Origin: Corynebacterium singulare
GTDB lineage: Bacteria > Actinomycetota > Actinomycetes > Mycobacteriales > Mycobacteriaceae
Assembly (NCBI RefSeq): GCF_000833575.1
Contig: NZ_CP010827.1
Location: 2,703,149 to 2,767,148 of the forward strand
Direction: 5' to 3'
DNA length: 64,000 nucleotides
The notes under the pieces are model-generated. The model did not search any database, was not told the DNA's origin, and was given only the letters and a program-made list of their open reading frames with translations. How positions within the stretch are numbered: position 1 is the stretch's first letter; each line of letters begins with the position of its first letter. The translations under genes and the position numbers were made by a program. Below, piece after piece: positions 38,052 through 47,680 of the stretch.

Positions 38052-38624
38052 TTAGAGCAGTATCGCTCCGATGAGTCCCACCACCGCCAGCGCAAGGACA
38101 AAACCTAAGCGGTGCAGAATCTGCTTCTGTTTCTCACGGCTCAGCCGCGCCATAAGCAGCGCGCCAAGAACACTTCCCACCGTGTTGTAGAGGAGATCAT
38201 CGATATCGCTAAAACCTAGGCGGAAGACGTACTGGGCGCTCTCGATTCCCACGCTCACTGCCACACCGAGGAGCAGGGCACCGCCTAGGCCCCAGCGCAC
38301 CCGACGAAGGGAACGCCCCATGACGTACACGGCCGCGCCGAAAGGCATGAAGAGAAGGATGTTGCCGAAGAGGTCGCTCCAGGCGCCGTACCACACCGAG
38401 GAGGTAGTGAAACCGCCGAAGAGGTGCAGGTTCACCCTGCGCACGGCATGGGCAGAACCGTCCACGACACCGGGGATATCCATGAAGGGTTTGCCGAGGG
38501 TGGCGAGGCCCACGGTGAGGAGGGCAAGGAGGGTGATGAGGAGGGCGTCGCGAAGCATGTGCCGATTCAGATCCGGCACGGGCGCGAGCCGGTTACGGGG
38601 ATGACGAAGCTCTGTCGTGCTCAT
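38052..38624 (-). CDS. VanZ family membrane protein
   Basis: The protein has 190 residues and about five hydrophobic segments. The VanZ signatures are NILLFMPFGAAVYV and ESAQYVFRLGFSDIDDLLYNTVGSVLG (about 85-160), closely similar in pattern to the VanZ-like protein at 12.7 kb. The start at 38624 is chosen because TACAGT lies seven bases before the ATG, a leaderless promoter. It converges with the flavin oxidoreductase gene and diverges from the quinone oxidoreductase gene. Confidence 0.85.
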   Translation of the reverse strand: MSTTELRHPRNRLAPVPDLNRHMLRDALLITLLALLTVGLATLGKPFMDIPGVVDGSAHAVRRVNLHLFGGFTTSSVWYGAWSDLFGNILLFMPFGAAVYVMGRSLRRVRWGLGGALLLGVAVSVGIESAQYVFRLGFSDIDDLLYNTVGSVLGALLMARLSREKQKQILHRLGFVLALAVVGLIGAILL

Positions 38625-38711
38625 GGTGCTCACTGTAAAGGCACTTGCTGCCAAGTTCCTGGATCATTTTCTGCCAAAATGCTGCTTCACAGCACAGGTA
38701 GGATAGTGCGC

Positions 38712-39677
38712 ATGAGCACACTGATTGTCACACGCACTGATTCCGGAGTATCCCACTCCTTCCAAGACGAACCGCTACTGGCAGAGGGCGATACGCTCGT
38801 TACCGTGCAGTACTCGTCCCTCAACTACAAGGACGCCATGGCCTTGGAGGGCAATAAGGGTGTTATGCGCATTGACCCGCTGGTTCCCGGCATTGACGTC
38901 GTGGGCACCGTGGAAGAGACCACGGATGAGCGTCTGAAGCAAGGCCAACTCGTCGCCGCGTTTGGTGACGGCTTGGGGGAATTCCGCCACGGCGGCTACA
39001 CCACCCAGCAGCGCGTCAACGGTGAGGCCACCATCCCCGTGCCAGAGCGTTTCAGCGCTAGCGACGCCGCCGCGATTGGTACGGCCGGTTACACCGCGGC
39101 CATCTGCGTGAATCAGCTGCGCACCCACGGCACGACCGAGGGCCACATCCTCGTCACGGGCGCCACGGGTGGCGTGGGCTCCATCGCGGTGCAACTTCTC
39201 AAATCCGCAGGCTACGAGGTAACCGCGGTGACCGGCCGCGTTGATTCCCAGTCGGAGTACCTCACCACGCTGGGCGCGGACCACGTCCTCGACCGCGCAG
39301 CGCTCTCCGAGACCGGCCGTCCGCTGCAGAAGGCGCTGTACGACGGCGCCGTGGACACCGCCGGGTCCACCGTCCTGGCCAACGTCTTGGCCCAGGTACG
39401 CTGGGGCGGCGTGGTTGCCGCCACCGGCATGGCTGCAGGCCCAGACCTGCCGGCCTCGGTGCTGCCCTTTATCTTGCGCGGAATCGTCCTGGCCGGTGGC
39501 AATTCCGTGGATGCGCCGCGTGCGGTACGTGAGGCCGCGTGGCAGCTTCTCGACGATCACCTAGACCTCGACCTGCTGCGCTCCATCACGGAAACGGTGC
39601 AGCTGAAGGATGTTGCTGCAGCCGCCGAAGAGCTGCGCGCCGGATCCCGTCACGGGCGCACTGTCGTTGAGATCTAG
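38712..39677 (+). CDS. Acrylyl-CoA reductase / quinone oxidoreductase (YhdH/AcuI family)
   Basis: This 321-residue MDR-family oxidoreductase has the substrate-domain segment SLNYKDAMALEGNKGVMR near 37-54 and the NADPH-binding VTGATGGVGSIAVQLLKS near 148-165. No zinc-binding residues are seen. YhdH/AcuI enzymes reduce acryloyl-CoA and related alkenes. The start at 38712 follows TAGGAT by seven bases (leaderless). A longer frame to 38424 has no support. Its stop is six bases from that of the convergent metS. Confidence 0.88.
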   Translation: MSTLIVTRTDSGVSHSFQDEPLLAEGDTLVTVQYSSLNYKDAMALEGNKGVMRIDPLVPGIDVVGTVEETTDERLKQGQLVAAFGDGLGEFRHGGYTTQQRVNGEATIPVPERFSASDAAAIGTAGYTAAICVNQLRTHGTTEGHILVTGATGGVGSIAVQLLKSAGYEVTAVTGRVDSQSEYLTTLGADHVLDRAALSETGRPLQKALYDGAVDTAGSTVLANVLAQVRWGGVVAATGMAAGPDLPASVLPFILRGIVLAGGNSVDAPRAVREAAWQLLDDHLDLDLLRSITETVQLKDVAAAAEELRAGSRHGRTVVEI

Positions 39678-39683
39678 TCCGCT

Positions 39684-39848
39684 TTAGTGGACGCGGTGGG
39701 ACAAGGCCTCGTCATCAGTACCGGGAGCTGTGCCGAGCTCGCCCGTGGTGTCATCATCGCTGCGGGCCAGCCAGATGGAGGAGACCACCAACCCGCCCCA
39801 GATGACGACGACGAAGAGGATGAAAAGCAGGATTGCGCTCGTAGTCAT
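39684..39848 (-). CDS. metS: Methionine/alanine importer small subunit MetS
   Basis: This 54-residue protein has one N-terminal transmembrane helix (SAILLFILFVVVIWGGLVVSS split over residues 4-24) and a short acidic tail ending DDEALSHRVH. It matches MetS, the small subunit of the MetPS methionine and alanine uptake system of corynebacteria. It lies 25 bases after metP on the same strand, with AAAGGACAA as ribosome-binding site. Its reading frame is too short for many gene finders. Confidence 0.9.
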   Translation of the reverse strand: MTTSAILLFILFVVVIWGGLVVSSIWLARSDDDTTGELGTAPGTDDEALSHRVH

Positions 39849-39873
39849 TGTCGTTGTCCTTTCTTAGTAGTGG

Positions 39874-41526
39874 TTATTTCTCGCCCGAGACAGGCACAGC
39901 ATTGTGGCTGACACGTGCAGTGGCAGTGTCTGCCGTCTGACCTGCAGAAAGCGGGTTCGGGGTGCCGGCCGGGCGGCCGCCGACCGGCACACCGTAGTCC
40001 GAGGTCTCCATGCCGTCTAGGTACTTGTTGCCGCGGAAGGCCACGAGCGGCATGAGGAAGCTGCCCAGGAGGATGATGCCCAGCACAGCCCACCCAAAGA
40101 GCCCAATCTGGCTGGAGGAGTATCCCTCGTATCCTTCCCTCGCGATGGTGATGATCTCGTTGACCAGGAAGTAGACCAGCAATAGCGGGGTAGCAATGAA
40201 GGCCAGGACCTGCCAGAATCCGCCGACCTTAAGGTGAGAGACTGCATTGAGGTGCTGCTGGATCTCGTTGCGGCGGCCGGTAATCCAGCCCACGACCACC
40301 AGTGCGCAGATGGAGCCGAAGACGATACCCAGGTTGTTGGTGAACTTATCCATGATGTCCAGCGTGACTAGGCCGGACGATGTGGAAAAGAGGAAGCAGG
40401 ACACGACTGCCATGATGCTGCCGACGCTGATGGCAGACACTCGACGGGACACATCGAACTTATCGGCCACTGCGGAGACCACAACTTCCATGATGGAAAT
40501 CAGCGAGGTCACGCCAGCGAGGAAGAGTGAGCCGAAGAAGAGGATGCCGAAGAGGCCACCGAAGGGCATGAGGTTGATAATGGTCGGGAAGGCGATGAAC
40601 GCCAGACCGATACCGGAGGAGGCCACCTCATCCACTGCGACGCCCTGCTGGGCAGACATGTAGCCCAGGGTGGCAAAGACTCCAATACCTGCGAGAACCT
40701 CAAAGGAGGAGTTCGCGAACGCGGTCACCAGGCCAGTGTTGGTCAGGTTGGTGCGTGGTTTCAGGTAGGACGCGTAGGTGATCATGATGCCGAAGCCGAT
40801 GGACAGGGAGAAGAAGATCTGACCGTAGGCCGCAATCCACACGGAAGGGTTACTCAACACCGACCAATCCGGGGTGAAGAAAGCGTTGAGACCCTCAGCC
40901 GCGCCGTCGAGGAAGAAGGCGCGGACGACCAAGACAATGAACATGACCGCCAGCACAGGTAGGAAGATGGAGGTCAGCTTGCCGATACCCTCGTTGATGC
41001 TTGTGGCCAGGGTCGCGATACAAATGATCCACACGACGATCATGACGCCGAGAATGGACGGGACCACGTTGCCCGAGTACGTCTTCTCCGGGTCCGACTG
41101 GAGGAAGTCACTCATGAAGTAGGTCGCCGTGTCCTCTCCCCACGCCTGGTTCACCGACTTGACGGTGTACAGGGCTGCCCAGGCGATAATCGCCGCGTAG
41201 TAGATGGCAATGAAGAAGTTCACGCCCACCTTGAACCACCCCACGCCTTCCCACGCTTTGCTGATTCGGCGGAAAGCCAGCGGCGCCGAGCCACGGAAGC
41301 GGTGGCCGATGGCCAGGTCGAACCAGAGAATCGGGATACCCGCAGTGAGCAGTGCCACCATGTACGGGATGAGGAAGGCACCACCGCCGTTGTCGTAGGC
41401 AACATACGGGAAGCGCCAAATATTACCGAGGCCGACGGCGGAGCCGATCGCGGCCATGAGGAAGACAAAACGCGTGTTGAATGTATCGCGCGTCGACTTG
41501 GTCTTTGTTGTGGTTGTTGAGGACAT
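39874..41526 (-). CDS. metP: Methionine/alanine transporter MetP (NSS family)
   Basis: The transporter has 550 residues and about twelve transmembrane segments. The neurotransmitter:sodium symporter signature AIGSAVGLGNIWRFPYV is at residues 26-42, with the glycine- and asparagine-rich sodium/substrate segment of helix 1. It imports methionine and alanine with sodium, together with MetS. The ATG at 41526 is chosen since AGAAGG lies about eight bases upstream and the cytoplasmic tail then has normal length. The mRNA leader is structured. Confidence 0.92.
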   Translation of the reverse strand: MSSTTTTKTKSTRDTFNTRFVFLMAAIGSAVGLGNIWRFPYVAYDNGGGAFLIPYMVALLTAGIPILWFDLAIGHRFRGSAPLAFRRISKAWEGVGWFKVGVNFFIAIYYAAIIAWAALYTVKSVNQAWGEDTATYFMSDFLQSDPEKTYSGNVVPSILGVMIVVWIICIATLATSINEGIGKLTSIFLPVLAVMFIVLVVRAFFLDGAAEGLNAFFTPDWSVLSNPSVWIAAYGQIFFSLSIGFGIMITYASYLKPRTNLTNTGLVTAFANSSFEVLAGIGVFATLGYMSAQQGVAVDEVASSGIGLAFIAFPTIINLMPFGGLFGILFFGSLFLAGVTSLISIMEVVVSAVADKFDVSRRVSAISVGSIMAVVSCFLFSTSSGLVTLDIMDKFTNNLGIVFGSICALVVVGWITGRRNEIQQHLNAVSHLKVGGFWQVLAFIATPLLLVYFLVNEIITIAREGYEGYSSSQIGLFGWAVLGIILLGSFLMPLVAFRGNKYLDGMETSDYGVPVGGRPAGTPNPLSAGQTADTATARVSHNAVPVSGEK

Positions 41527-41554
41527 GAGAGCACCTTCTTGTAGAGCACATCCC

Positions 41555-41622
41555 GTCCGCATGAACCTGAAAGAGGAACCTTCAGCATCCACATGCGGAC
41601 GAGTATTAGCGAGGAGTTTATA
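41555..41622 (-). promoter_or_regulatory. metP promoter -10 and structured leader hairpin
   Basis: A TATAAA -10 on the minus strand (41617-41622) precedes, by about one leader base-start distance, a perfect 9-bp stem GTCCGCATG/CATGCGGAC (41592-41600 and 41555-41563). Inside its loop CTGAA and TTCAG can pair as a second stem. The structure ends about 28 bases before the metP start codon. A riboswitch or attenuator role is possible; no known class is recognised. Confidence 0.6.
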
Positions 41623-41679
41623 CTACCTGCCAACCAATAGGTACCCTTTTTGAGAATTGTGTCTCATTTTTCGCCACCT

Positions 41680-42411
41680 TTAAGTTAGGTCGCTCTCCTG
41701 TCCCGTCTCTGGGATTACGAAACGATAACCCAACCCAGATTCTGTGAGCAGGTACCGTGGGTGGGCGGGGTCATCCTCCAGCTTGCGACGCAACTGAGAG
41801 GTGTAAATGCGCAGATAGTGCCCCTGCCCCTCGAAGCCAGGACCCCAGATCTCAGAAAGCAGGTCCTCCTTGCGCACCAAACCGCCGTGTGCACGAAGTA
41901 ATGTGGTCAACACGCCCCACTCGGTGGGTGTCAGATGCAGCGGCTCGCCGCCTTTGGTGATGGAATGGCGTGGAACGTCAATCACGACGTCCCCGGCGCG
42001 GACCACAGCGGTCTCGGCGCGCCTCACGGGACTCTGCGGGCTGCCATGCCGCAGCGCCACTCGCACACGGGCCAAAAGCTCCTCCATAGAGAAGGGCTTG
42101 GTCACATAGTCGTCCGCGCCGCGGTCGAGAGCTGCGGCGCTAAACAGCGGATCGGAGCGCGCCGTCAGGATGATGACCGGTACCGCCGACCACCCGCGGA
42201 TTCCTTCCAACACGACGGTGCCATCCATATCCGGCAACCCCATGTCCAAAATCACAACACCTGGCTGCTGCTGCGAAACCACTTGCAGTCCCTCTGCACC
42301 TGTACGCGCCTGGTAAACCTCGTAGCCACGAGCCTTGAAGTTTATGCTTAGAGTGTTAAGCAGGCGGGGGTCATCGTCCACTATGGCGATGCTGGTTTTC
42401 TTCGTCGTCAT
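41680..42411 (-). CDS. kdpE: Response regulator KdpE
   Basis: The regulator has 243 residues. The receiver domain has VDDD at 11-14, phosphoacceptor Asp56 in VILDMGLPD and the lysine in YVTKPF near 111. The OmpR-type winged helix occupies about 140-235 (HLTPTEWGVLTTLLRAHGG, GQGHYLRIYTSQLRRKL). It is coupled to kdpD by an ATGA overlap and activates the kdp genes when potassium is limiting. Confidence 0.93.
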   Translation of the reverse strand: MTTKKTSIAIVDDDPRLLNTLSINFKARGYEVYQARTGAEGLQVVSQQQPGVVILDMGLPDMDGTVVLEGIRGWSAVPVIILTARSDPLFSAAALDRGADDYVTKPFSMEELLARVRVALRHGSPQSPVRRAETAVVRAGDVVIDVPRHSITKGGEPLHLTPTEWGVLTTLLRAHGGLVRKEDLLSEIWGPGFEGQGHYLRIYTSQLRRKLEDDPAHPRYLLTESGLGYRFVIPETGQESDLT

Positions 42412-45005
42412 TTCTGTTCTCCTCCCGCGACGGGAAACCGCAAAATAAAGGTTGCGCCCGGGGTGGCAGCCACCTCGATGCTACCGCCCATGGCCTCTAC
42501 AAAGCCTTGAACAACAGAAAGGCCAAGGCCTACACCGTTGTCGTTGCTGGTATCACCCAAACGCTGAAACGCTTGAAACAGTTCCTTCTGCTTCTCCGGT
42601 GGGATGCCCGGGCCCTCATCGACGACGATCAGTTCTACCTGTTCAGTGGTGGTCTGGGCGTTCAAGGTAACGTCGCCGGTTGGCGCATAGCGCAAGGAGT
42701 TATCGAAGAGATTGGCCAAGACGCGCTCCATGAGCGCCGTATCCGCGCAACACGTAACTCCGCGCACGCTAGGGTCGAGGTGAATGCGCCCAATTTGTTC
42801 TCGGGAATGTCCAAAGGCACAGGAAGCAATGGCGCGATTAGCCACGTCGGCCACCTCGACGATGTCTCGGCGGGCGGTTATGGCACCGGCTGTGAGCCGG
42901 GAGTAATCCAGCAAGTTGGTTACTAATCCGGTTAATTCCTCGATGCTCGCCGCAGTTTCTGCCAAAAGCATGTCCTGGTCTTCGGGAGTGAATTGGATGT
43001 CAGCGTTGCGCAACGAGGATACCGCCAACTTGGCCGTCGCCAGCGGGGTACGAAGGTCGTGGCTCACACTCGACAACAGCGCTCGGCGCAACTCATCAGC
43101 AGCGGCTATCGCATCTGCGCGCGCGGCTTCAGCAGAGAGCTTTTCGCGGCGAACAATACCCGCCAGATAGCCCGCTACCACGGTAACCAAACCTCGGTCA
43201 CGAGCAGACAACGTGGGGCCCTCGAGACGCAGCTGAACCGTGCCATCTGCGCTCGCAACAACGGTGTCCACCGCCCGTTCATGGCGCACCTTTTCGGGAA
43301 TATGAAGGTGTTTCGAGGTGCGTTCGGGGCTAGCTGCACGCCAGGTGGCAAGAACGTCACCGTTTTCATCAAGCAGCTCTGCTCTACGACAATTAAAAGC
43401 CTCCCCCACCTTGCGCATCACGGCATCTTTCGGGGAAGAATCCGCTCGGCGATTCAAGGCAGCGCGAGAAAACACTGTGAGCAACTCAGCATCGCGCGCA
43501 GCAATAGCTGCGTTCGCACGCTCAATCTTGGCGCGGCGCACGAGGATACCGACGGCCAGCGCAATAGCCACCATTACTACGGCGATCACGGCGTTAGCCG
43601 GATCAGCTATATCGAAGGTATGGATCGGCTCGGTGAAGAACCAGTTGACCGCTAGGCCGGAAGCAACTGCCACCACTACGGCCGGCCACAGGCCTCCCAG
43701 CAAACTGACAAGCAGGATGAGTGCAAAGTAGAACGCGGAACAGGTGCCTGTTCCCAAATCCTGGCCGTCCGCCTGCACCAACAGTGCAGTGAGCCCCACG
43801 AAAGCCAACGCTGAGCTGAGCCACGCAATGGCGCGCTGCGGGAAGGGACGGAAAGGATGCAGCATCCGTGTGAGCGGAAGTGGTTTTTCCGGGGGAAGGT
43901 TGACGATGTGACAGTCAATCGAGCCGGATTCACGCAGCACCGTTTCCGCCACCGTACCGTGCCAGTGCACGCCGAAGCGACGCCGCGGCGAGACTCCCAC
44001 TACGAGCTGGGTGGCGTTGACACTCCGGGCAAAATTGAGCAGAGCTTCCGGGACGCTGTCCCCGGTAACCTGGTGCAGTCGTGCACCCACATCCTGGGCT
44101 AAGGACTGCAGCCGGGCGAGCTGTTGCGCTGATCCTCCCACCGAGGAGGAACGAGAGGTGAAGGAATCACCGAAAACAACGTGAACTACGTGCAATTCCG
44201 CCGAGGATTTTGTCGCGATGCGCCGCCCGCGGCGGATGAGGGTCTCTGCGTGCGCCACGTTTTGAATCGCCACAACCACCCGCTCACGTGCTTCCCACGT
44301 ATCTGTGATTTTCTGGTCTAAGCGGTAAGTGATGAGGGCCTCATCAACCTGATCCGCTAACCACAACAAAGCTAGTTCGCGCAGCGCAGTAAGATTTCCC
44401 ACACGGAAGTAGTTGTTGAGGGCAGGCTCAATACGTGCCTCGCGGTACACGTGGCCGTTGCTCAGACGGGTGCGCAGAAGCTGCGGGGAGACGTCGATAA
44501 GCTCAATCTCATCGGCAGCACGTACTACCTCGTCCGGCACCGTTTCCTGCGGCGCGATGCCCGTGATCTGCTTGATAACGTCGTTAAGACTCTCCAGATG
44601 CTGGATATTGAGAGTCGACATAACGCCTATTCCGGCCTCTAGAATCTGCTCAATGTCTTCCCACCGCTTCTCGTGAACCTCGTCTCGCGGATTAGAGTGA
44701 GCAAACTCATCGACGAGAACGATCTCCGGGCGCCGCTGGATAACCGCCGCGGTATCCATTTCACCCGCGGAAATGCCCTCGACAGTGCGCCTCGGAACAA
44801 TCTCCAGCCCCTCGCACAGGGCCTTGGTGTACGCGCGCCCGTGGTCTTCCACTACCCCAACGACAACGTCGCGGCCTTGGTCGACCAGCGTGTGCGCTTC
44901 GCTGAGCATGGCGCAGGTTTTGCCCGCGCCGGGAGCGGCGCCCAACAGAATCTTTAGGGTGCCGCGCTTGACTCGCGTCGGGGGTGTTGTCGGTTCGGTC
45001 AACAT
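42408..45005 (-). CDS. kdpD: Potassium-responsive sensor kinase KdpD
   Basis: The sensor has 865 residues. An N-terminal KdpD domain with Walker A GAAPGAGKT near 23-31 and the Walker-B-like IVLVDEFAHSN is followed by a Usp-like domain (about 245-370), four membrane helices (about 390-490), a GAF-like region, and HisKA with SSVSHDLRTPLATA and HATPase with DEGPGIPPEKQ. All conserved domains are present. It senses potassium and turgor and phosphorylates KdpE. It lies 23 bases after kdpC. Confidence 0.95.
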   Translation of the reverse strand: MLTEPTTPPTRVKRGTLKILLGAAPGAGKTCAMLSEAHTLVDQGRDVVVGVVEDHGRAYTKALCEGLEIVPRRTVEGISAGEMDTAAVIQRRPEIVLVDEFAHSNPRDEVHEKRWEDIEQILEAGIGVMSTLNIQHLESLNDVIKQITGIAPQETVPDEVVRAADEIELIDVSPQLLRTRLSNGHVYREARIEPALNNYFRVGNLTALRELALLWLADQVDEALITYRLDQKITDTWEARERVVVAIQNVAHAETLIRRGRRIATKSSAELHVVHVVFGDSFTSRSSSVGGSAQQLARLQSLAQDVGARLHQVTGDSVPEALLNFARSVNATQLVVGVSPRRRFGVHWHGTVAETVLRESGSIDCHIVNLPPEKPLPLTRMLHPFRPFPQRAIAWLSSALAFVGLTALLVQADGQDLGTGTCSAFYFALILLVSLLGGLWPAVVVAVASGLAVNWFFTEPIHTFDIADPANAVIAVVMVAIALAVGILVRRAKIERANAAIAARDAELLTVFSRAALNRRADSSPKDAVMRKVGEAFNCRRAELLDENGDVLATWRAASPERTSKHLHIPEKVRHERAVDTVVASADGTVQLRLEGPTLSARDRGLVTVVAGYLAGIVRREKLSAEAARADAIAAADELRRALLSSVSHDLRTPLATAKLAVSSLRNADIQFTPEDQDMLLAETAASIEELTGLVTNLLDYSRLTAGAITARRDIVEVADVANRAIASCAFGHSREQIGRIHLDPSVRGVTCCADTALMERVLANLFDNSLRYAPTGDVTLNAQTTTEQVELIVVDEGPGIPPEKQKELFQAFQRLGDTSNDNGVGLGLSVVQGFVEAMGGSIEVAATPGATFILRFPVAGGEQK

Positions 45006-45028
45006 TGCTTCATCTTATGAGCTGATCT

Positions 45029-45580
45029 TTATGGGCAGGGGGTAGGCGTGGGCAATGCAATGTTGAGTGTGGTCACATTTACCGTGTCCTCGCCCAGGAA
45101 ACCCAGGCTGGCATGCTCAGTATTGTCTGCAATCAGCTTCTTCACGTCTTCGACGCTCATCCCCTGTTCCCGGGCCACACGCGGAGCCTGCAGCTCCGCG
45201 TACTCGGGGCTGATGCCGGAATCCACGCCGGAACCGGATCCGGTAACGGCGTCGGCAGGCACCTGCTCCACGGATACGCCTTCGCGCTGAGCAATTTCCT
45301 CTCGGCGTTCCCGGATGGCCCTTTCTAGCTCAGTACTTGATGTGCCGTAGTTACTCATACCTTCCGCGCGGGTGAAGAAGTAGGGCCCATCGTCCACGCC
45401 ATCCTGAATCTGACTGGAACCGACCAGGCATTCACCCTGGTAGACAAGGTTGCCCTCGGCAGATTTCGGGGTGATGCGAGATATTCCCCACACTGCGGCC
45501 GGGTAGATCATGCCGAGTGCGACGACGCATAAGAGCACGGCGACGAATCCGGCGATGAGATTACGCAGATAAACACGCAT
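45029..45580 (-). CDS. kdpC: Potassium-transporting ATPase subunit C
   Basis: This 183-residue protein has one N-terminal transmembrane helix (about 6-30) and a periplasmic domain with SSTELERAIRERRE and the family's DAVTGSGSGVDSGISPEYA, the signature segment of KdpC. KdpC stabilises the KdpFABC complex and supports high-affinity potassium binding. The C-terminus ends in TPTPCP, slightly unusual for the family. The gene is 30 bases after kdpB. Confidence 0.94.
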   Translation of the reverse strand: MRVYLRNLIAGFVAVLLCVVALGMIYPAAVWGISRITPKSAEGNLVYQGECLVGSSQIQDGVDDGPYFFTRAEGMSNYGTSSTELERAIRERREEIAQREGVSVEQVPADAVTGSGSGVDSGISPEYAELQAPRVAREQGMSVEDVKKLIADNTEHASLGFLGEDTVNVTTLNIALPTPTPCP

Positions 45581-45610
45581 TATCGTTTCCTTTTTCTTTG
45601 CAGGTTTTCT

Positions 45611-47680
45611 TTATAGGCCGGGAAGGAGGGAGACGACTTGGTCGATAACCCAGATGCCGATGAAGGGGGTAATGACACCGCCGAGACCCCAGATGCCGAG
45701 GTTTCGACGCAGCAGTGAGGACGCGGAGGCCGGTTTGTAGGACACGCCCTTGAGCGCCAGTGGGATGAGCGCGACGATGATGAGCGCGTTGAAGACAACT
45801 GCGGAAACAATGGCGGACTCAGGAGAATGCAGGTGCATGACGTTGAGGCGCTCCAAGTGCGGCAACTGTGTGGAGAAGAGCGCCGGCAGGATGGCAAAGT
45901 ACTTCGCCAAGTCATTGGCCAAGGAGAAGGTAGTCAACGCGCCGCGGGTGATAAGCAGCTGCTTGCCAATTCGAACAACATCGATGAGCTTTGTCGGGTC
46001 GGAATCCAGGTCCACCATGTTCGCAGCTTCCTTCGCCGCGGAGGTACCAGTGTTCATGGCCACGCCTACGTCCGCCTGGGCCAGCGCTGGGGCGTCGTTA
46101 GTACCGTCACCGGTCATGGCCACCATGCGGCCTTGTGCCTGCTCCTCACGGATGCGGGCGAGCTTGTCCTCCGGCGTAGCTTCGGCGATGTAATCATCGA
46201 CGCCGGCTTCCTTGGCAATAGCTGCTGCGGTCAGCGGGTTGTCACCGGTAACCATGATGGTCTTGATGCCCATCTGACGCAGTTCAGCGAAACGCTCGGC
46301 CATGCCGGGCTTGACGACGTCACTCAGTTGCACTACCGCAATTACCGTGCGGCTGCCATCGGATTCTTCCACGGCGACAGGCAGCGGGGTGCCACCGTCT
46401 TGTGCAATCTGGGTTACTGAGTCCTCGATCTCTTGCGGCCAGGTGCCGCCTGCTTCAGTAACCCACTTACGTACGGCATCGCCAGCGCCCTTGCGCAGCT
46501 TGCGGTGAGCCAGGTCTAGACCGGACATTCTCGTCGACGCACTGAATGGAACGACCTCCGCACTCCGCGCTTCTGCATCTCCTTCACTGGACAAAGAGTA
46601 GTTTTCAGTCAGCCAGGCCACGATGGAGCGGCCTTCTGGGGTTTCATCCGCCAGGGAGGAAATGCGAGCAATCGCTGCTGCCTCGCGCTCGTTAACTCCC
46701 GAAGCCACAATCAGGCCGGTTGCCTGGCGGTTTCCGTAGGTGATGGTGCCAGTCTTGTCCATGAGGAGCGTAGCGACGTCACCAGCCGCCTCCACCGCAC
46801 GGCCGGAGGTGGCCAGAACGTTGTGACGAACGAGGCGGTTCATACCGGCGATACCAACTGCAGAAAGTAGGGCGGCAATGGTGGTAGGAATTAGGCAGAC
46901 CAACAAAGCGATAAGGGATAGTGGCGAAAGCTCCGCGCCGGTGAACAGACCCATCGGGGCAAGCGCAGTGACGGCGACGAGGAAGAGAATGGTCAGCGTG
47001 GAGAGCAAGATGCTCAGCGCAATCTCGTTCGGAGTCTTGCGGCGTTCCGCGCCCTCCACCAAGGCGATCATGGTGTCAACGAAGGTGGAGCCCGGTTCGG
47101 AGGTGATTTTGACCTTGATGGAATCAGAGAGCACCACGGTGCCGCCGGTCACGGCGCAGCGGTCACCGCCGGCTTCGCGGACCACAGGGGCCGACTCACC
47201 CGTAATAGCCGATTCATCCACGGTGGCAGCACCTTCGATGACGTCACCGTCACCCGGGATGGTCTCCCCTGCTTCTACACGCACGATGGCACCCTTGGTC
47301 AGCTCGGACGCGGGGACCACTTCAATGCCAGAGTCAGTAATGAGATTGGCAGTTGCATCATCGCGCACAGAGCGCAGACTGTCTGCTTGGGCCTTGCCAC
47401 GGCCTTCGGCATAGGCCTCGGCGAAGGCGGCAAAGGCAATGGTGAACCACAGCCATACCGTCACGACCCATCCGTAAAAGCTGGGGTTGATGATGGACCA
47501 CACAGTGGTCAGTGCCGCGCCCACCCACACGACGAACATCACGGGGTTGCGTGCTTGGGCGAGCGGGGACATTTTGCTCGGAAGCGTTTTCAGCGCCGCA
47601 GCCGCGAGGCCACTGCTCTTCTCCGGAGCTTTGCTGCGAGGAGTCTTATCCGACTCAGCGGTGATGGTTTGGGTTGTCAT
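45611..47680 (-). CDS. kdpB: Potassium-transporting ATPase subunit B
   Basis: The 689-residue P1A-type ATPase has TGES in the actuator domain near 160, the phosphorylation site DKTGTIT near 308, and [16 protein letters not shown] near 518. It lacks an N-terminal metal-binding domain, as expected. It hydrolyses ATP to drive potassium through KdpA. The start at 47680 gives the normal N-terminus [10 protein letters not shown] and overlaps the kdpA stop by four bases; a longer reading adds 77 unrelated residues. Confidence 0.95.
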   Translation of the reverse strand: MTTQTITAESDKTPRSKAPEKSSGLAAAALKTLPSKMSPLAQARNPVMFVVWVGAALTTVWSIINPSFYGWVVTVWLWFTIAFAAFAEAYAEGRGKAQADSLRSVRDDATANLITDSGIEVVPASELTKGAIVRVEAGETIPGDGDVIEGAATVDESAITGESAPVVREAGGDRCAVTGGTVVLSDSIKVKITSEPGSTFVDTMIALVEGAERRKTPNEIALSILLSTLTILFLVAVTALAPMGLFTGAELSPLSLIALLVCLIPTTIAALLSAVGIAGMNRLVRHNVLATSGRAVEAAGDVATLLMDKTGTITYGNRQATGLIVASGVNEREAAAIARISSLADETPEGRSIVAWLTENYSLSSEGDAEARSAEVVPFSASTRMSGLDLAHRKLRKGAGDAVRKWVTEAGGTWPQEIEDSVTQIAQDGGTPLPVAVEESDGSRTVIAVVQLSDVVKPGMAERFAELRQMGIKTIMVTGDNPLTAAAIAKEAGVDDYIAEATPEDKLARIREEQAQGRMVAMTGDGTNDAPALAQADVGVAMNTGTSAAKEAANMVDLDSDPTKLIDVVRIGKQLLITRGALTTFSLANDLAKYFAILPALFSTQLPHLERLNVMHLHSPESAIVSAVVFNALIIVALIPLALKGVSYKPASASSLLRRNLGIWGLGGVITPFIGIWVIDQVVSLLPGL

